From Defluviitaleaceae bacterium (GTDB lineage: Bacteria > Bacillota > Clostridia > Lachnospirales > WRAX01), in contig WQVZ01000006.1 of assembly GCA_009785595.1 (NCBI GenBank), forward strand, positions 1 to 42,534: a DNA stretch of 42,534 nucleotides, given 5' to 3'. Below, one piece after another: positions 9,748-17,756 of the stretch. The stretch's first letter is position 1; every line of letters begins with the position of its first letter. The position numbers and the translations under genes are program-made. Below the pieces are notes generated by a model. The model did no database searches. It was given only the letters and a program-made list of their open reading frames with translations, and was not told where the DNA came from.

Positions 9748-10746
9748 TTGCAAAACAAAGACACCAAGAAAAAAATAGGCATACTTACATCCGGCGGTGA
9801 TGCCCCGGGCATGAACGCCGCCATACGCGCCGTGGTGCGCACAGCTACATTTCACAATATACAGGTGCTTGGCATACGACGGGGCTTCGAGGGTCTGATG
9901 ACGGCAGATTTTCGCGAAATGACCGCCAAGGATGTCTCCGATATAATTCACCGTGGCGGCACCATATTGCGCACCGCCCGCTGCGAAGATATGCTAACCC
10001 CCAACGGCCCCGACAAAGCCGCCCAGGTATGCCAAGTGTTGGCCCTGGATGGTCTGGTAGTTATTGGCGGCGATGGCTCCCTTAACGGCGCGGCCCAGCT
10101 GGCACGCCGGGGCGTTAATGTCTATGGCATACCCGCTACCATCGACCTTGACATCAATTATTCCGAATATACCATAGGCTTTGACACCGCGGTTAACACA
10201 GGCATGGATGCCGTTAACAAAATCCGGGATACTTCCGGCTCTCACGAGCGATGCTCTGTGGTAGAGGTAATGGGTCGTAACTGCGGCCAAATTGCCCTGT
10301 GGTGCGGCATGGCCGGTGGCGCGGAAGATGTGATGATACCCGAATGCAACGAGCAAGTAATGGATGCATCAAGACTGATACGCCAAATTATGGAAAACCG
10401 CGGCAAAGGTAAACACCACAACCTTATATTGGTAGCCGAAGGTGTAGCCGAAAACTTCGGCGACAGTGAGGCCCTAGCCCGCGAAATTGAGCGCATTACC
10501 GGCATAGAAACCCGCGCCACCATATTGGGTCATCTGCAACGTGGCGGCGCGCCCACCGCCGCGGACAGAATGCACGCAGGCATGATGGGATATAAAGCCG
10601 TGGAGCTTTTTCAAAATGGGGTGCAAAACCGCGTTATAGTGATGAAAGACGGCAGGTATGACCACCTGGATATTTTTGAGGCTCTCGAGACGGAAAAGCC
10701 CTATAACTCTCGGCTTTATGATATAATCAAGGTTTTGTCAATATAG
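9748..10746 (+). CDS. pfkA: 6-phosphofructokinase
   Basis: Phosphorylates fructose 6-phosphate in glycolysis; 332 aa, typical of the PfkA family. It has the N-terminal GGDAPGMNAAIRAVVR phosphate loop, GGDGS near residue 107 (the Gly typical of ATP-using enzymes, not the PPi-type GGDDS), NCGQIALW, GVAENFG and GHLQRGG. The catalytic loop is unusual: residues 129-135 read PATIDLD where most bacteria have PGTIDND. The catalytic Asp (TID) and the second Asp are kept, but Gly-to-Ala falls at the position that helps set ATP or PPi use, and Asn-to-Leu is non-conservative. TTG at 9748 is the start because GGAGGA (9735-9740) ends 7 nt before it and no ATG fits. It follows dnaE after a 44-nt spacer containing a repeat. 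Confidence 0.95.
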   Translation: MQNKDTKKKIGILTSGGDAPGMNAAIRAVVRTATFHNIQVLGIRRGFEGLMTADFREMTAKDVSDIIHRGGTILRTARCEDMLTPNGPDKAAQVCQVLALDGLVVIGGDGSLNGAAQLARRGVNVYGIPATIDLDINYSEYTIGFDTAVNTGMDAVNKIRDTSGSHERCSVVEVMGRNCGQIALWCGMAGGAEDVMIPECNEQVMDASRLIRQIMENRGKGKHHNLILVAEGVAENFGDSEALAREIERITGIETRATILGHLQRGGAPTAADRMHAGMMGYKAVELFQNGVQNRVIVMKDGRYDHLDIFEALETEKPYNSRLYDIIKVLSI

Positions 10747-10797
10747 ATTGCCTTGCATTCGTATGGCACGCCGCAACACTCTTAAAGGAGCGAAAAC

Positions 10798-11055
10798 ATG
10801 TATCAATTATACGAGTTAAAAAAGGCTAAAAACTGGGCTATAGGCATGATAGTTGCCGCCATCATCCAATTCATCGTCACAATAATCTTGCTGCGGACAG
10901 GTTGGTGGGCACCGTTTTTCTTTATATTGGGCGCGATATTCCTCATGTCAGGCATTGTGCTAAATGTTGTGTGCAGTAGCCACCGCCGCTCTATGAAAGA
11001 ATTTGAAGAAATGGTGGATAGAAAAATAAAACAGGCCACAGGAGAGGGTATATGA
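10798..11055 (+). CDS. Small two-TM membrane protein, function unknown
   Basis: 85 aa. Two hydrophobic segments are visible (about residues 15-33 and 37-58), separated by RTGWW, so both ends probably face the cytoplasm. The C-terminal tail is charged and likely helical (HRRSMKEFEEMVDRKIK). AAAGGAG stands 7 nt before the ATG. The TGA stop overlaps the ATG of the next gene (ATGA), so it is translationally coupled to the GNAT gene. I do not recognise the family. The strong ribosome site and coupling support it as a real gene. Confidence 0.8.
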   Translation: MYQLYELKKAKNWAIGMIVAAIIQFIVTIILLRTGWWAPFFFILGAIFLMSGIVLNVVCSSHRRSMKEFEEMVDRKIKQATGEGI

Positions 11056-11486
11056 TTTCACTTAGAGAAATAACCGTGAACAACTTTTCGGATGTAATTG
11101 CCTTGCAGGTGGCAGATAGTCAGACGCATTTGGTGCTGTCCAACGCCATATCCATCGCCCAGTCAAAGGTTATGCCCGAATGCATACCCCTGGCTATTTA
11201 CAAAGACGACATGCCCGTGGGCTTTTTGATGTATTGCAAAGACAGGGACGATGATGAATACTGGCTTTATCGCCTGATGATAGACACCCACCACCAGGGC
11301 CATGGCTATGCCAAACAGGCGATGGAGATACTTGTAAGCAAGATAAAAGAGGACAAAACCAAGCACAAAATCCTGCTGGGCGTACACAGGGACGGCGGTG
11401 CTTCGGTTAGGGTGTACCAAAGCCTGGGGTTTGTCTTTACCGGCCAGGTTTTTGGCCAGGAGCATATCATGCAGCTGGATTATTAG
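11052..11486 (+). CDS. GNAT family N-acetyltransferase (spermidine/spermine-type)
   Basis: 144 aa with the GNAT fold. The acetyl-CoA binding motif A is clear: WLYRLMID then HHQGHGYAKQAMEIL (about residues 73-95), followed by a motif B region SVRVYQSLGFVFTGQ. The N-terminal ISLREITVNNF and the YRLMID strand recall diamine and spermidine acetyltransferases of the BltD/PaiA type; the substrate is inferred, not shown. The start overlaps the preceding stop by four bases. Between it and pyk lie two small inverted repeats (AGAACC with GGTTCT, AGGAC with GTCCT) without a T-run. They could be pyk leader structures. Confidence 0.85.
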   Translation: MISLREITVNNFSDVIALQVADSQTHLVLSNAISIAQSKVMPECIPLAIYKDDMPVGFLMYCKDRDDDEYWLYRLMIDTHHQGHGYAKQAMEILVSKIKEDKTKHKILLGVHRDGGASVRVYQSLGFVFTGQVFGQEHIMQLDY

Positions 11487-11568
11487 CAAGAACCCATTAT
11501 TGAATGCAGGTTCTAAGGACAACCGTCCTCAGTTGCCAGATTTTACCAAACACAGGAGGGGATTTTTT

Positions 11569-13341
11569 ATGACAATGAGAAAAACCAAAATTGTGGCCAC
11601 ACTAGGCCCGGCCACCAATGATGTGGAGACCATGAAGCGGCTGATAAAAGCCGGAATGAACACCGCCCGCATTAATTTTTCCCATGGCAGTTACGAAAGC
11701 CATGCGGTTACTATAAATGCGCTCAAATCCGCACGCAAGGCCCTCGACGCTCCCGTAGCCTTAATGCTGGACACCAAAGGGCCGGAAATACGCATAAAGT
11801 CCTTTGCCGCCGGGGAAGTTGAGCTTAAAAAAGGCCAAACCTTCACAATTACCACCGATGATATTGAGGGAGACGAAAACCGCGTATCTGTTACATATGA
11901 CGAGCTACCCAACGATGTGGCTACAGGCAACAGAATACTATTGGACGACGGTCTAATAGAACTACGTGTAACTCGCATAAGCGGCAACGAAATACAATGC
12001 ACCGTGTTAAATGACGGCAAATTAGGCAGCAATAAGGGCGTAAACCTACCGGACAGCAATGTTTCCCTGCCGTCTATGACAGAAAAGGACATGGAGGACA
12101 TAAAGTTCGGTATAAAGCATGGTTTTGACTTTTTGGCGGCGTCTTTTGTGCGCACGCCAAAGGATGTGCTGGAAATACGCCAGGTACTGGAAGATAACGA
12201 CGGCACTCACATTCAAATTATAGCCAAAATAGAAAACCGCGAGGGCATAGACAATTTACAGTCTATATTGGAAGTAGCCGACGGCATTATGGTAGCCCGT
12301 GGAGATATGGGCGTGGAAATACAACCAGAAGAGGTGCCGCTGATACAAAAAGAGATGATAAAAAAGGCCAATGTGGCGGGCAAGCCCGTTATTACAGCCA
12401 CCCAGATGCTGGATTCTATGATAAACAACCCGCGCCCCACCCGCGCTGAGGCTAATGACGTGGCCAATGCCATTTTCGACGGCACCGACGCTATAATGCT
12501 TTCCGGCGAAACCGCAAAGGGCAGTTATCCCGTGGAAAGTGTGAAGATGATGGACCGCATTGCCCGGCGCATCGAGGATAGCCTGGACTATGCCCGCGCC
12601 CTATGGCAAAGAAGCAGCCAAAATGTAGTAAACGTCACCAATGCCATCACATTTGCCACATGCAGCATCGCCGCCGACCTTGACGCATCCTGTATTGTCA
12701 CCGTCACCAAAACCGGCTTTACCGGACGCATGGTGGCAAAATACCGCCCTAACTGTCCGATACTGGTTGTTGCCGCAAACGAAGTGGTATGGCGGCGCAT
12801 GTCCCTTGTTTGGGGCGTACAGTCCACCATTGCAAAAATGGTGGAAAGTGACGAAGAACTCTTCGAAGTGGCAGGCCAATGTGCTATGGATGCCGAACTG
12901 GCCAAAAACGGTGATGTTATTGTAATTGTGGCCGGTGTACCTGTGGGTGTGGCGGGGTCTACCAATTTGGTAAAAGTACAGATTGTTGGCGACATACTAG
13001 CCAAAGGCCGCGGCAATATTATCTGCAAAAAGCCTGTGGTTGGCAAAACCGCCGTCATAAAACCATCCGAAGACGCCGGCAGAACCTTCCAGGAAGGCGA
13101 CATTCTTGTGGTGGCCCAAACTAACGACAGCATGATGGACTATATCCGCAAAGCAGGTGCCGTGGTGGTGGGTACCGACCAAAACCTGGACAACACCCAT
13201 GCCGAAATAGCCTGCCGCGCCCTTAAAAAACCCCTTATAATCTGCAACGAGCGTGTCATAGACCTTATACGCACGGGCATTACGGTTACTGTTGACTGCG
13301 AAGCCGGTTTCGTGTATAATGGAACCCTAACAGAAAGATAA
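11569..13341 (+). CDS. pyk: Pyruvate kinase with C-terminal PEP-utiliser domain
   Basis: Makes pyruvate and ATP from phosphoenolpyruvate; 590 aa from the chosen start. It has MRKTKIVATLGPAT at the N-terminus, NFSHGSYE, LDTKGPEIR, the KIENREGIDN lysine region, MVARGDMGVEIQ, and the ATQMLDSMI and NPRPTRAEANDVANAI blocks. Beyond the core, residues from about 480 form the extra C-terminal domain found in Bacillus and other Firmicutes pyruvate kinases. It resembles the phosphohistidine domain of PEP synthase and keeps a His (NTHAEIACRA). ATG 11569 is chosen because AGGAGGGG (11554-11561) lies 7 nt upstream; the open frame extends further 5' but overlaps the GNAT gene. A consensus promoter for the downstream 6S RNA is embedded in its last codons. 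Confidence 0.97.
   Translation: MTMRKTKIVATLGPATNDVETMKRLIKAGMNTARINFSHGSYESHAVTINALKSARKALDAPVALMLDTKGPEIRIKSFAAGEVELKKGQTFTITTDDIEGDENRVSVTYDELPNDVATGNRILLDDGLIELRVTRISGNEIQCTVLNDGKLGSNKGVNLPDSNVSLPSMTEKDMEDIKFGIKHGFDFLAASFVRTPKDVLEIRQVLEDNDGTHIQIIAKIENREGIDNLQSILEVADGIMVARGDMGVEIQPEEVPLIQKEMIKKANVAGKPVITATQMLDSMINNPRPTRAEANDVANAIFDGTDAIMLSGETAKGSYPVESVKMMDRIARRIEDSLDYARALWQRSSQNVVNVTNAITFATCSIAADLDASCIVTVTKTGFTGRMVAKYRPNCPILVVAANEVVWRRMSLVWGVQSTIAKMVESDEELFEVAGQCAMDAELAKNGDVIVIVAGVPVGVAGSTNLVKVQIVGDILAKGRGNIICKKPVVGKTAVIKPSEDAGRTFQEGDILVVAQTNDSMMDYIRKAGAVVVGTDQNLDNTHAEIACRALKKPLIICNERVIDLIRTGITVTVDCEAGFVYNGTLTER
13292..13320 (+). promoter_or_regulatory. Sigma-A promoter for 6S RNA, inside the end of pyk
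   Basis: TTGACT (13292-13297), a 17-nt spacer, then TATAAT (13315-13320), all within the last codons of pyk. Start of transcription is expected near 13327, about 20 nt before the conserved 6S RNA body, which would imply 5' trimming. Confidence 0.75.
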
Positions 13342-13348
13342 TATATAT

Positions 13349-13550
13349 ACAAATCCTGAAATGTTCGCCAGCCTTTATTTTGAACCTACATTTTCGATAT
13401 GGGATTCCAAATGAAGCTGCGTATGACAGGCCGCTTACTAATTCCCAGGGCATATGCCCTGAGGCTGCGGAAGTCAAAAGCCGCTATGAGGAAACCCACC
13501 TGGCTTTGCTAGGGCGTCAAAATGGGGCAACGGCATTTTGGGATTTTTTT
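13349..13550 (+). ncRNA. ssrS: 6S RNA
   Basis: 6S RNA binds the housekeeping RNA polymerase holoenzyme and damps transcription in slow growth. The 5' end has CCTGAAATGTTCGCCAGCC, matching the conserved start of the family (E. coli CTGAGATGTTCGCAAGC). The closing stem is perfect over 11 bp: ATCCTGAAATG (13353-13363) pairs with CATTTTGGGAT (13534-13544), including two G-T pairs. A T-run (13544-13550) follows and provides termination. Internal segments (TTGAACCTACA, GGGATTCC, GAAGCTGC, GACAGGCCGC) resemble 6S RNAs of Clostridia as I remember them. A 92-codon ORF lies across it and is rejected. Ends are estimates. The pRNA template site has not been mapped. Confidence 0.88.
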
Positions 13551-13599
13551 ATTGCAAAAGCAAAAGCGACATATCGCTGCTTCCACCGGGAAGTTATAC

Positions 13600-13629
13600 T
13601 TGAAATTCTGCCGTCTTGTATGGTACAAT
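13600..13629 (+). promoter_or_regulatory. Promoter of the metal-transport operon
   Basis: TTGAAA (13600-13605), an 18-nt spacer, TACAAT (13624-13629). The start would be about 13636, 23 nt before the first ATG. I could not recognise a Zur or other metal-regulator box around it. Confidence 0.7.
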
Positions 13630-13658
13630 GTACCCATAGACGGGAGGCAGAAGGATAA

Positions 13659-14012
13659 ATGCAGTTAAAAATACTTAAAAACAAAAAAATAATCGCCTTA
13701 GTGCTGGCATTATGTCTTAGCGCGGCTTTTTTGTTTCCTGTCGGCCTTATTTTTGTATACACAAACCACACCCACACATGCTGCGGTGACGAATACCGCA
13801 TATACACCAATACCGCCAACAATATTGGCTTGTGCTGTAAAATATGCATAAATGTACATAATGCAAAAAATCTCATTACGGTTTATGCGGCTTCTGGTTC
13901 AAGCGTGCTTTTGGTGCTTTTGTGGCTGTCTGCCCTATATTTAATTTTAAAGTCTGTTTTTTCTCGGGTAAATCTTTCCCCTGTTTCCTTGAAGGTTAGA
14001 ATGAACAATTAA
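13659..14012 (+). CDS. Two-TM membrane protein with Cys/His-rich external loop
   Basis: 117 aa. A basic N-terminus, a hydrophobic segment (about 11-34), a loop (35-73) and a second hydrophobic segment (about 77-102). The loop contains THTCCGDE and, 18 residues on, CCKIC followed by NVHNAKN: two CC pairs, a CxxC and three histidines, which looks like a metal or redox site. By topology the loop should be outside the membrane. It is the first gene of the operon that carries a Znu/Tro-type metal importer. Small proteins with HDC...C.IC loops occur near metal transporters in other Clostridia, as far as I recall. A role in metal capture or sensing is inference. Ribosome site GGGAGG or AAGGA lies just upstream. 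Confidence 0.75.
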   Translation: MQLKILKNKKIIALVLALCLSAAFLFPVGLIFVYTNHTHTCCGDEYRIYTNTANNIGLCCKICINVHNAKNLITVYAASGSSVLLVLLWLSALYLILKSVFSRVNLSPVSLKVRMNN

Positions 14013-14075
14013 GCTGGCGCACTATAATTCAATGTAGGCACCACCCTAATCTAACATTTAAAGGAGAAATTTAAT

Positions 14076-14792
14076 ATGAAAAAAACAACATTGCTTTTGG
14101 CATTGGTTCTTTTGGCTGTCATGATATTTGCGGCTTGCAGCCGCGGCGGCACCGAATGGATAAGCCCCATGGTTTCTTTTAACATAGACGGACAAAGGGC
14201 TTCTGCATGGAGCAGCCAATATGACTTACACCGCAACGAGACTTTTGAGTATGTTTTTAGACTTAACAACGCCGATGTGCCCATAACACCTGCGGCACTA
14301 ATAGACGGCGGCGCGTTGCCCGCTACTGTAAATTTAAGTTATGACGGCGAAGGCGATTATCTTACAAGAATTGTGGTATTTGCATACAATTTCTTTGACC
14401 ACGGCCGCCCTGCAAGAATTGCCGCCCATGGGGGCGAACCAAATCCCCAGGAAATTCTGGTTCTTTGGCAAAACCCCGCAAACGGCCACTGGTTTAATCT
14501 TATCCAGGACGGTATAGGGCGCACCGCCGCAACAATGGGCGAACATCATGATGATCTTATGAGCTTGGTAAGAGATACTCCGCAATATACTTTTAGACTA
14601 AACAGCGAAACCGTACAAGATATTTCCGAATTGGATCTTTTTATCGTTGCAACAACAGGGCCTACAAGGGATGATGAGTATACAAGAAGCGGCTATTCCC
14701 TCACCTTTGCCATCGAGACACCCGATATCGACAACCACTTCCATAGCTGGGAACTCTTGGCGGCAAGCGGCACGATGGTTATAGTTGAATAA
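14076..14792 (+). CDS. Lipoprotein of unknown function in the metal operon
   Basis: 238 aa. The N-terminus is a lipoprotein signal peptide: KK, a hydrophobic core and the lipobox FAAC with Cys at about residue 21. The mature part is rich in beta-type sequence, with two halves each containing a (T/E)(F/Y)xFRLN segment (EYVFRLNNADV near 52 and YTFRLNSETV near 168), which suggests a duplicated beta-sandwich unit. Acidic and His residues (GEHHDD, DIDNHFHSWE) could bind metal. AAGGAG lies 9 nt before the ATG. Its stop overlaps the first possible start of the binding-protein gene (TAATG). I do not recognise the family. Position implies a cell-surface partner of the importer. Confidence 0.75.
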   Translation: MKKTTLLLALVLLAVMIFAACSRGGTEWISPMVSFNIDGQRASAWSSQYDLHRNETFEYVFRLNNADVPITPAALIDGGALPATVNLSYDGEGDYLTRIVVFAYNFFDHGRPARIAAHGGEPNPQEILVLWQNPANGHWFNLIQDGIGRTAATMGEHHDDLMSLVRDTPQYTFRLNSETVQDISELDLFIVATTGPTRDDEYTRSGYSLTFAIETPDIDNHFHSWELLAASGTMVIVE

Positions 14793-14812
14793 TGCAGGGG
14801 GCATATGTTGCT

Positions 14813-15781
14813 ATGTTTAAAAGGCTCGTAATGCTTTTGGCAATTATGCTGGTCAGTCTGCTGCTTGTCGGCTGTGATGCTGCACCCCGCGATAGTGACG
14901 AAAATACCGCCAATATTGTTGCAACAGTTTTCCCGTTATATGATTGGACAAGGGTTATTTTAGGCAGCAATCCCGGTAACTTAACAGCAACCTACCTGCT
15001 AGAAAGTGGGGTTGATTTACATAATTACACCCCTTCTGTTCGGGATGTGGCCCTAATAAGCACATCGGACCTATTTTTGTGGGTTGGCGGCAAATCGGAC
15101 ACATGGGTCTTAAACGCCATGGCCAATCCGCAAAATCAATACCGCCGCAATGTGCCTGTTATGCGGATGCTGAGCATCCACGAAACACAAATATTCCCCA
15201 TAGACGGCGTTATTCCCGGAGATGTTGGCGGAGAAGACTGCTGTGGCGGCACCACCCATGATGAACATGTTTGGCTTTCGTTACCTTTTGCCAAGCGTTT
15301 TGTGGAGCGTATCCGCGACGAAATAATTATCCTTGACCCGGAAAACGAGGAATATTACAACACAAATGCGGCAGCATATATAACGGCATTGGATGACCTG
15401 CACCGCCAATTTTCCCAAATGGTTGAGCTTGCGGCGCGACAAACCATACTTGTGGTTGACAGATTTCCGTTTTTGTATATGACCATCGATTATAATCTGG
15501 AATTTTTGTCGGCTTTTGATGGATGTTTTGCCGCAACAGAAATTAGTATGCAAAGACAGGCCGAACTTGCAAACGCAGTAAATAACCTTAACCTGGACGC
15601 AATTATGATTATTGACAACCACCCCGTTGCCAATGCTGTTTCCTATGCGGCGGGCAGAGAGCTGCAAGTCATAGAGCTACAAGATTTTCAGTCCATAAGT
15701 CGTTATCATATTCAGCAGGGAATGACATTTTTGCAGGGAATGCAACAAAATCTTGAAGCGTTAAGCGCGGCATTAAATTAG
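14813..15781 (+). CDS. Znu/Tro-type metal ABC transporter substrate-binding lipoprotein
   Basis: 322 aa. Signal peptide with lipobox LLVGC, then the cluster A-1 pattern IVATVFPLYDWTRVI. Metal ligands of the family: the first His is H70 in DLHNYTPS, the second H152 in HDEHVWLSLPFA. At the third, where zinc proteins have His and manganese proteins Glu before the DAF motif, this protein reads VVDRFPF, so only D216 is near. The canonical last Asp is not evident. A His/Cys patch, EDCCGGTTHDEH (141-152), sits at the entrance position where zinc binders carry a His-rich loop. Start 14813 is preferred (AGGGGG 11 nt upstream, short n-region); ATG 14792 overlaps the previous stop and is possible. Zn or Mn use is inferred. 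Confidence 0.88.
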   Translation: MFKRLVMLLAIMLVSLLLVGCDAAPRDSDENTANIVATVFPLYDWTRVILGSNPGNLTATYLLESGVDLHNYTPSVRDVALISTSDLFLWVGGKSDTWVLNAMANPQNQYRRNVPVMRMLSIHETQIFPIDGVIPGDVGGEDCCGGTTHDEHVWLSLPFAKRFVERIRDEIIILDPENEEYYNTNAAAYITALDDLHRQFSQMVELAARQTILVVDRFPFLYMTIDYNLEFLSAFDGCFAATEISMQRQAELANAVNNLNLDAIMIIDNHPVANAVSYAAGRELQVIELQDFQSISRYHIQQGMTFLQGMQQNLEALSAALN

Positions 15782-15782
15782 G

Positions 15783-16481
15783 ATGTGTACAACAATGAGT
15801 TTAAGTATTAGTGATTTAAGCATTGGCTATGACGGCGTAGCCATACTGGATGATATAAATTTTAATATAAACAGCGGCTCTTACCTGTGCATTGTTGGAG
15901 AAAACGGCACGGGTAAGAGCACCTTGCTCAAAACAATATCCAATTTGCATAAGCCTATTTTTGGTGATATCAGCTTTGGTGTCTCGCGAAGAGAAATAGG
16001 CTATTTGTCCCAACAAACTGCTGTGCAAAAAGATTTTCCTGCCACCGTAAGCGAAATTGTCGCAACGGGAACCTTGAGCAAAGGCAAATGGTACAGGCCA
16101 TTTTACAGCAAGCAGGAAAAAGAGCTTATTTCTTGGGCTATCGAAAAAACAAATATCACAGATATTAGGGATAAATGCTTTCGTGAGCTTTCCGGCGGCC
16201 AGCAAAGGCGCGTTTTGTTGGCGCGCGCGCTTGTTGGGGCAAAAAACTTTATAATTTTAGATGAGCCCACGACAGGGTTAGACCCGGCGGCAACAAAGGA
16301 TTTTTATGAGCTGCTTGAAAAACTTAACCGGAACGATGGCATAACAATAATAATGGTGACCCATGATGTCGAAAGCGCAATTAGATATGCCACACATGTT
16401 TTGCATCTTCAGTCCGATGACTATTTCTTCGGAACATTGGGCGAATATTCGCAGCTCCGCAAAGGAGGTGCAGACGAATGA
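15783..16481 (+). CDS. Metal ABC transporter ATP-binding protein (ZnuC/MntB type)
   Basis: 232 aa. Walker A GENGTGKST, Q-loop GYLSQQ, signature LSGGQQRR, Walker B FIILDEPTTGLD and switch His in VTHD are all intact, so an active ATPase is expected. It energises uptake with the permease encoded next. ATG 15783 follows the previous stop after one base; ATG 15795 (fifth codon) is an alternative. The last four bases overlap the permease start (ATGA). The order binding protein, ATPase, permease is standard for the metal-chelate ABC class. Confidence 0.93.
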   Translation: MCTTMSLSISDLSIGYDGVAILDDINFNINSGSYLCIVGENGTGKSTLLKTISNLHKPIFGDISFGVSRREIGYLSQQTAVQKDFPATVSEIVATGTLSKGKWYRPFYSKQEKELISWAIEKTNITDIRDKCFRELSGGQQRRVLLARALVGAKNFIILDEPTTGLDPAATKDFYELLEKLNRNDGITIIMVTHDVESAIRYATHVLHLQSDDYFFGTLGEYSQLRKGGADE

Positions 16482-17317
16482 CGGCTCTTGAATTATTGCG
16501 CTTTCCCTTTGTGCAATACGCACTTATCGTCTCTGCCTTAATGGCGGTTTGCGCTTCTTTAATAGGCGTGCCCCTCGTTTTAAAACGCTATTCTTTTATG
16601 GGTTTTGGGCTGTCCAATGTAGCCTTTATGGGCATGGCCTTTGCTATTGTAATTGACGCCACAAATTCTTTGGCCATCGTAATGCCCCTAACAGTAGCCG
16701 CCACCATATTGCTCATTGGTTTTGGCAATCGCTTTAAAAAAATAAGCGGGGACGCCTCTCTTGCCATGATAACAGTCGGCTCCCTTGCCATTGGGCATTT
16801 TGCCATCAATACCTTTTCTATGCGGGGAAACATAACCGCTGACGTTAGCGAAACCCTTTTTGGCGGTATGCGGCTTTTAACATTACAAATGCCCGACGTT
16901 TGGCAAAGCATTGCCCTCACAGCCGCGGTTATCTTCTTTTTCGCGTTTTTTTATCGCAGAATTTTTGCCATTACCTTTGATGTGGACTTTATGCAAGCAA
17001 CAGGGCAGCGGCCACTTATTTATGAGCTTTTACTGTCAGCAATAACCGGCGTTGTAATAGCAATGTCAATGAATCTTTTAGGCTCGCTGCTAACCGCATC
17101 ATTAATCATTTTTCCGGCACTTTCGGCTATGCGGCTGTTTAAGTCATATAAAACCGTCGTAATTTTTGCCGCCATAGCAGCGGCAACTTGTTCGCTTCTT
17201 GGTATTCTTGTTTCAATTTTATTTGAATTACCAGTAACAACAACCATAATTTTAATGAATATCACTTTATTTCTTGTGTTGCTTGCCGTAGATACGCTTC
17301 GCAAGATATTGGTATAA
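16478..17317 (+). CDS. Metal ABC transporter permease (ZnuB/TroC type)
   Basis: 279 aa, ABC-3 family permease. At least seven hydrophobic segments are visible. Family signs include GVPLVLKRYSFMGFGLSNVAFMG split as in ZnuB (the LSHxxLPG-like area) and the DVDFMQATG cytosolic loop at about residues 167-176, followed by LGSLLTASLIIFPAL. The start overlaps the ATPase gene by four bases, so translation is coupled. It would form a homodimeric channel with two ATPase subunits. The metal cannot be read from the permease. Confidence 0.92.
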   Translation: MTALELLRFPFVQYALIVSALMAVCASLIGVPLVLKRYSFMGFGLSNVAFMGMAFAIVIDATNSLAIVMPLTVAATILLIGFGNRFKKISGDASLAMITVGSLAIGHFAINTFSMRGNITADVSETLFGGMRLLTLQMPDVWQSIALTAAVIFFFAFFYRRIFAITFDVDFMQATGQRPLIYELLLSAITGVVIAMSMNLLGSLLTASLIIFPALSAMRLFKSYKTVVIFAAIAAATCSLLGILVSILFELPVTTTIILMNITLFLVLLAVDTLRKILV

Positions 17318-17340
17318 ATTAGCTAACGGAGGTGCTACAC

Positions 17341-17730
17341 ATGTCATCCAAAGCAAAAGCCAGAAGACAGTTGGCCTTAAAAAAAGCCAAACGCAGAAAC
17401 CGCATAATAGCGGCAGTATGCGGCGTTGCCCTTATGGCAATAGTGGCGTTTTTTGTTATTTCTCATATCCAGCAAATAGGAACCCGTGTTTTCGTCAGCG
17501 GCCGAAATTCGGTTACATTAAATACAGACGGAACATTTAGTGCCATACTTCCCCATGGTGTTATGAGGCGCGGCACATTTAGCGAAACCACTTCCGGCGG
17601 AATAACTGCCGTTTCCTTTGTGCAGGACAATACATTCGCCATAGGGAGCATAAGCGGCAATGTGCTGACCATACCGGAAGAATGGGACGACGGGCATTTT
17701 CACCCCAGAGACTTTACTTTGAGGCGTTGA
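17341..17730 (+). CDS. Membrane-anchored protein with one N-terminal TM, unknown
   Basis: 129 aa from the chosen start. A very basic N-terminus (SSKAKARRQLALKKAKRRNR), one hydrophobic segment (about 22-43), then an external domain of about 85 residues with beta-type alternation (NSVTLNTDGTFSAILPHGV, RRGTFSE) and a C-terminal GHFHP that could bind metal. The domain resembles small beta-sandwich folds only in general pattern. ATG 17341 is chosen because GGAGG (17328-17332) ends 8 nt upstream; the GTG at 17332 lies in that site. It follows the permease by 23 nt. Family not recognised. Confidence 0.7.
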   Translation: MSSKAKARRQLALKKAKRRNRIIAAVCGVALMAIVAFFVISHIQQIGTRVFVSGRNSVTLNTDGTFSAILPHGVMRRGTFSETTSGGITAVSFVQDNTFAIGSISGNVLTIPEEWDDGHFHPRDFTLRR

Positions 17731-17756
17731 TATAAAACATGAAAGAGGTATTTTGT

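Noticed and set aside
11398-11568. 57-residue N-terminal extension of pyruvate kinase
   Set aside because: Overlaps the GNAT gene and lacks a ribosome site; the family start MRKTKIVATLGPAT and AGGAGGGG give 11569.
13380-13658. 92-codon ORF between pyk and the metal operon
   Set aside because: It covers the 6S RNA with its conserved 5' motif and perfect closing stem, and has no ribosome site.
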